NCBI GenBank assembly: GCA_002327415.1
Contig: DCVU01000189.1
Coordinates: 12,893 to 19,508 of the forward strand
Length of the DNA: 6,616 bases
Reading direction: 5' to 3'
DNA from: Smithella sp. UBA2180
GTDB lineage: Bacteria > Desulfobacterota > Syntrophia > Syntrophales > Smithellaceae
Below, piece by piece: positions 6,395 through 6,616 of the stretch (its first letter is position 1; every line of letters starts with the position of its first letter). The translations under genes and the position numbers were made by a program. The notes beneath the pieces are model-generated. The model had not been told where the DNA came from and ran no database searches. It saw only the letters and a program-made list of their open reading frames with translations.

Positions 6395-6616
6395 TTTGGC
6401 AGGCATGCAGGAAGCAACAATTGCCGCCAGTTCCGCAGTTGTTTCAATGGGCGCAAGTTGTCTTTTCCTTGATATTGTCCTGGCTATTCTTGTTGCCATT
6501 TTTTCTTCTCCGTAAAACCTGATAATTTTTTCCAGTTCGTTTTGCGCGAAGCTGTTGACAATATCGTAAGCGCTTATTTTTAAACTGCGATCCATACGCA
6601 TATCGAGCAGCGCCTG

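Larger units (their letters stand above)
6041..6616 (-). pseudogene. rsmH: rsmH (mraW), 16S rRNA m4C1402 methyltransferase, interrupted by an in-frame TAA; 5' end off the window
   Basis: RsmH uses S-adenosylmethionine to methylate N4 of C1402 in 16S rRNA at the ribosomal P site. About 190 codons of the C-terminal part are visible (the family is about 310 residues). The N-terminal SAM-binding half lies beyond the right edge. The upstream piece (6395-6616) has LDMRMD, the helical insert with YGEEKMATRIARTI, and TTAELAAIV. The downstream piece (6041-6391) has RIHPATRTFQAIRIAVNNEL, GGRLCVISFHSLEDRIVK, a stretch with two Cys-x-Cys pairs, and ANPRARSAKLRAVRR. Both pieces are in the same frame and join without gap or overlap around one TAA at 6392-6394. 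This is a single-codon substitution, not a frameshift. If real, it removes the HPATRTFQ block and the returning methyltransferase strands, and should inactivate the protein. A sequencing error in an intact gene is an equally open explanation. The normal TAA stop lies 1 nt before ftsL. Confidence 0.88.

Noticed and set aside
6383..6402. Hairpin as a rho-independent terminator
   Set aside because: The stem is only 6 bp and is not followed by a T run on the transcribed strand. It lies in the middle of a coding frame.
6041..6616. Frameshift in rsmH
   Set aside because: Both conserved halves translate in the same frame with natural spacing. Only a stop codon separates them.
1..6616. A new defence, mobile or RNA-based system hidden in the window
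   Set aside because: Almost every base belongs to a recognisable dcw gene on one strand, with gaps of at most 18 nt. I saw no long repeats, integration sites, tRNA-like folds or foreign-looking genes.

Overview
The window is a tightly packed piece of a bacterial division and cell wall (dcw) cluster, read entirely from the minus strand. In transcription order, from the right edge to the left, it holds rsmH (mraW; 5' end off the window), ftsL, ftsI (division transpeptidase with a C-terminal PASTA domain), murE, murF and mraY (3' end off the window). Junctions are 1 nt, 1 nt, 7 nt, a 4-nt overlap and 18 nt. This spacing suggests one transcript with coupled translation. There is no gene-free stretch, and I saw no RNA gene, mobile element, CRISPR array or convincing terminator.

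Organism: the order rsmH-ftsL-ftsI-murE-murF-mraY is the classic Gram-negative dcw order. MurE carries the DNPR signature of meso-diaminopimelate-adding enzymes. FtsI has one C-terminal PASTA domain, which enterobacterial FtsI lacks but many deltaproteobacterial homologues have. RsmH carries the two Cys-x-Cys pairs seen in many deltaproteobacterial and Firmicute homologues. Together these point to a moderately AT-rich member of the Desulfobacterota (former Deltaproteobacteria), possibly near the Syntrophales. This placement is inference from sequence style, not from a search.

How the genes work together: MurE adds meso-DAP to UDP-MurNAc-L-Ala-D-Glu, and MurF adds D-Ala-D-Ala to complete the UDP-MurNAc-pentapeptide. 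MraY moves the phospho-MurNAc-pentapeptide onto undecaprenyl phosphate to form lipid I. After lipid II is made and flipped by other cluster products, FtsI cross-links it at the septum in complex with FtsL and its partners. RsmH is the outlier: it methylates 16S rRNA but conventionally sits at the head of this operon.

The most notable observation is in rsmH. The reading frame is intact and conserved on both sides of one in-frame TAA (6392-6394 on the minus strand), just before the conserved HPATRTFQA block. It is a substitution, not a frameshift. It is either a real nonsense mutation, a strain polymorphism or a sequence error. TAA also ends murF, and rsmH itself at its normal end, so recoding is unlikely. 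The rest of the window is a conventional dcw segment, and I found no previously undescribed system.
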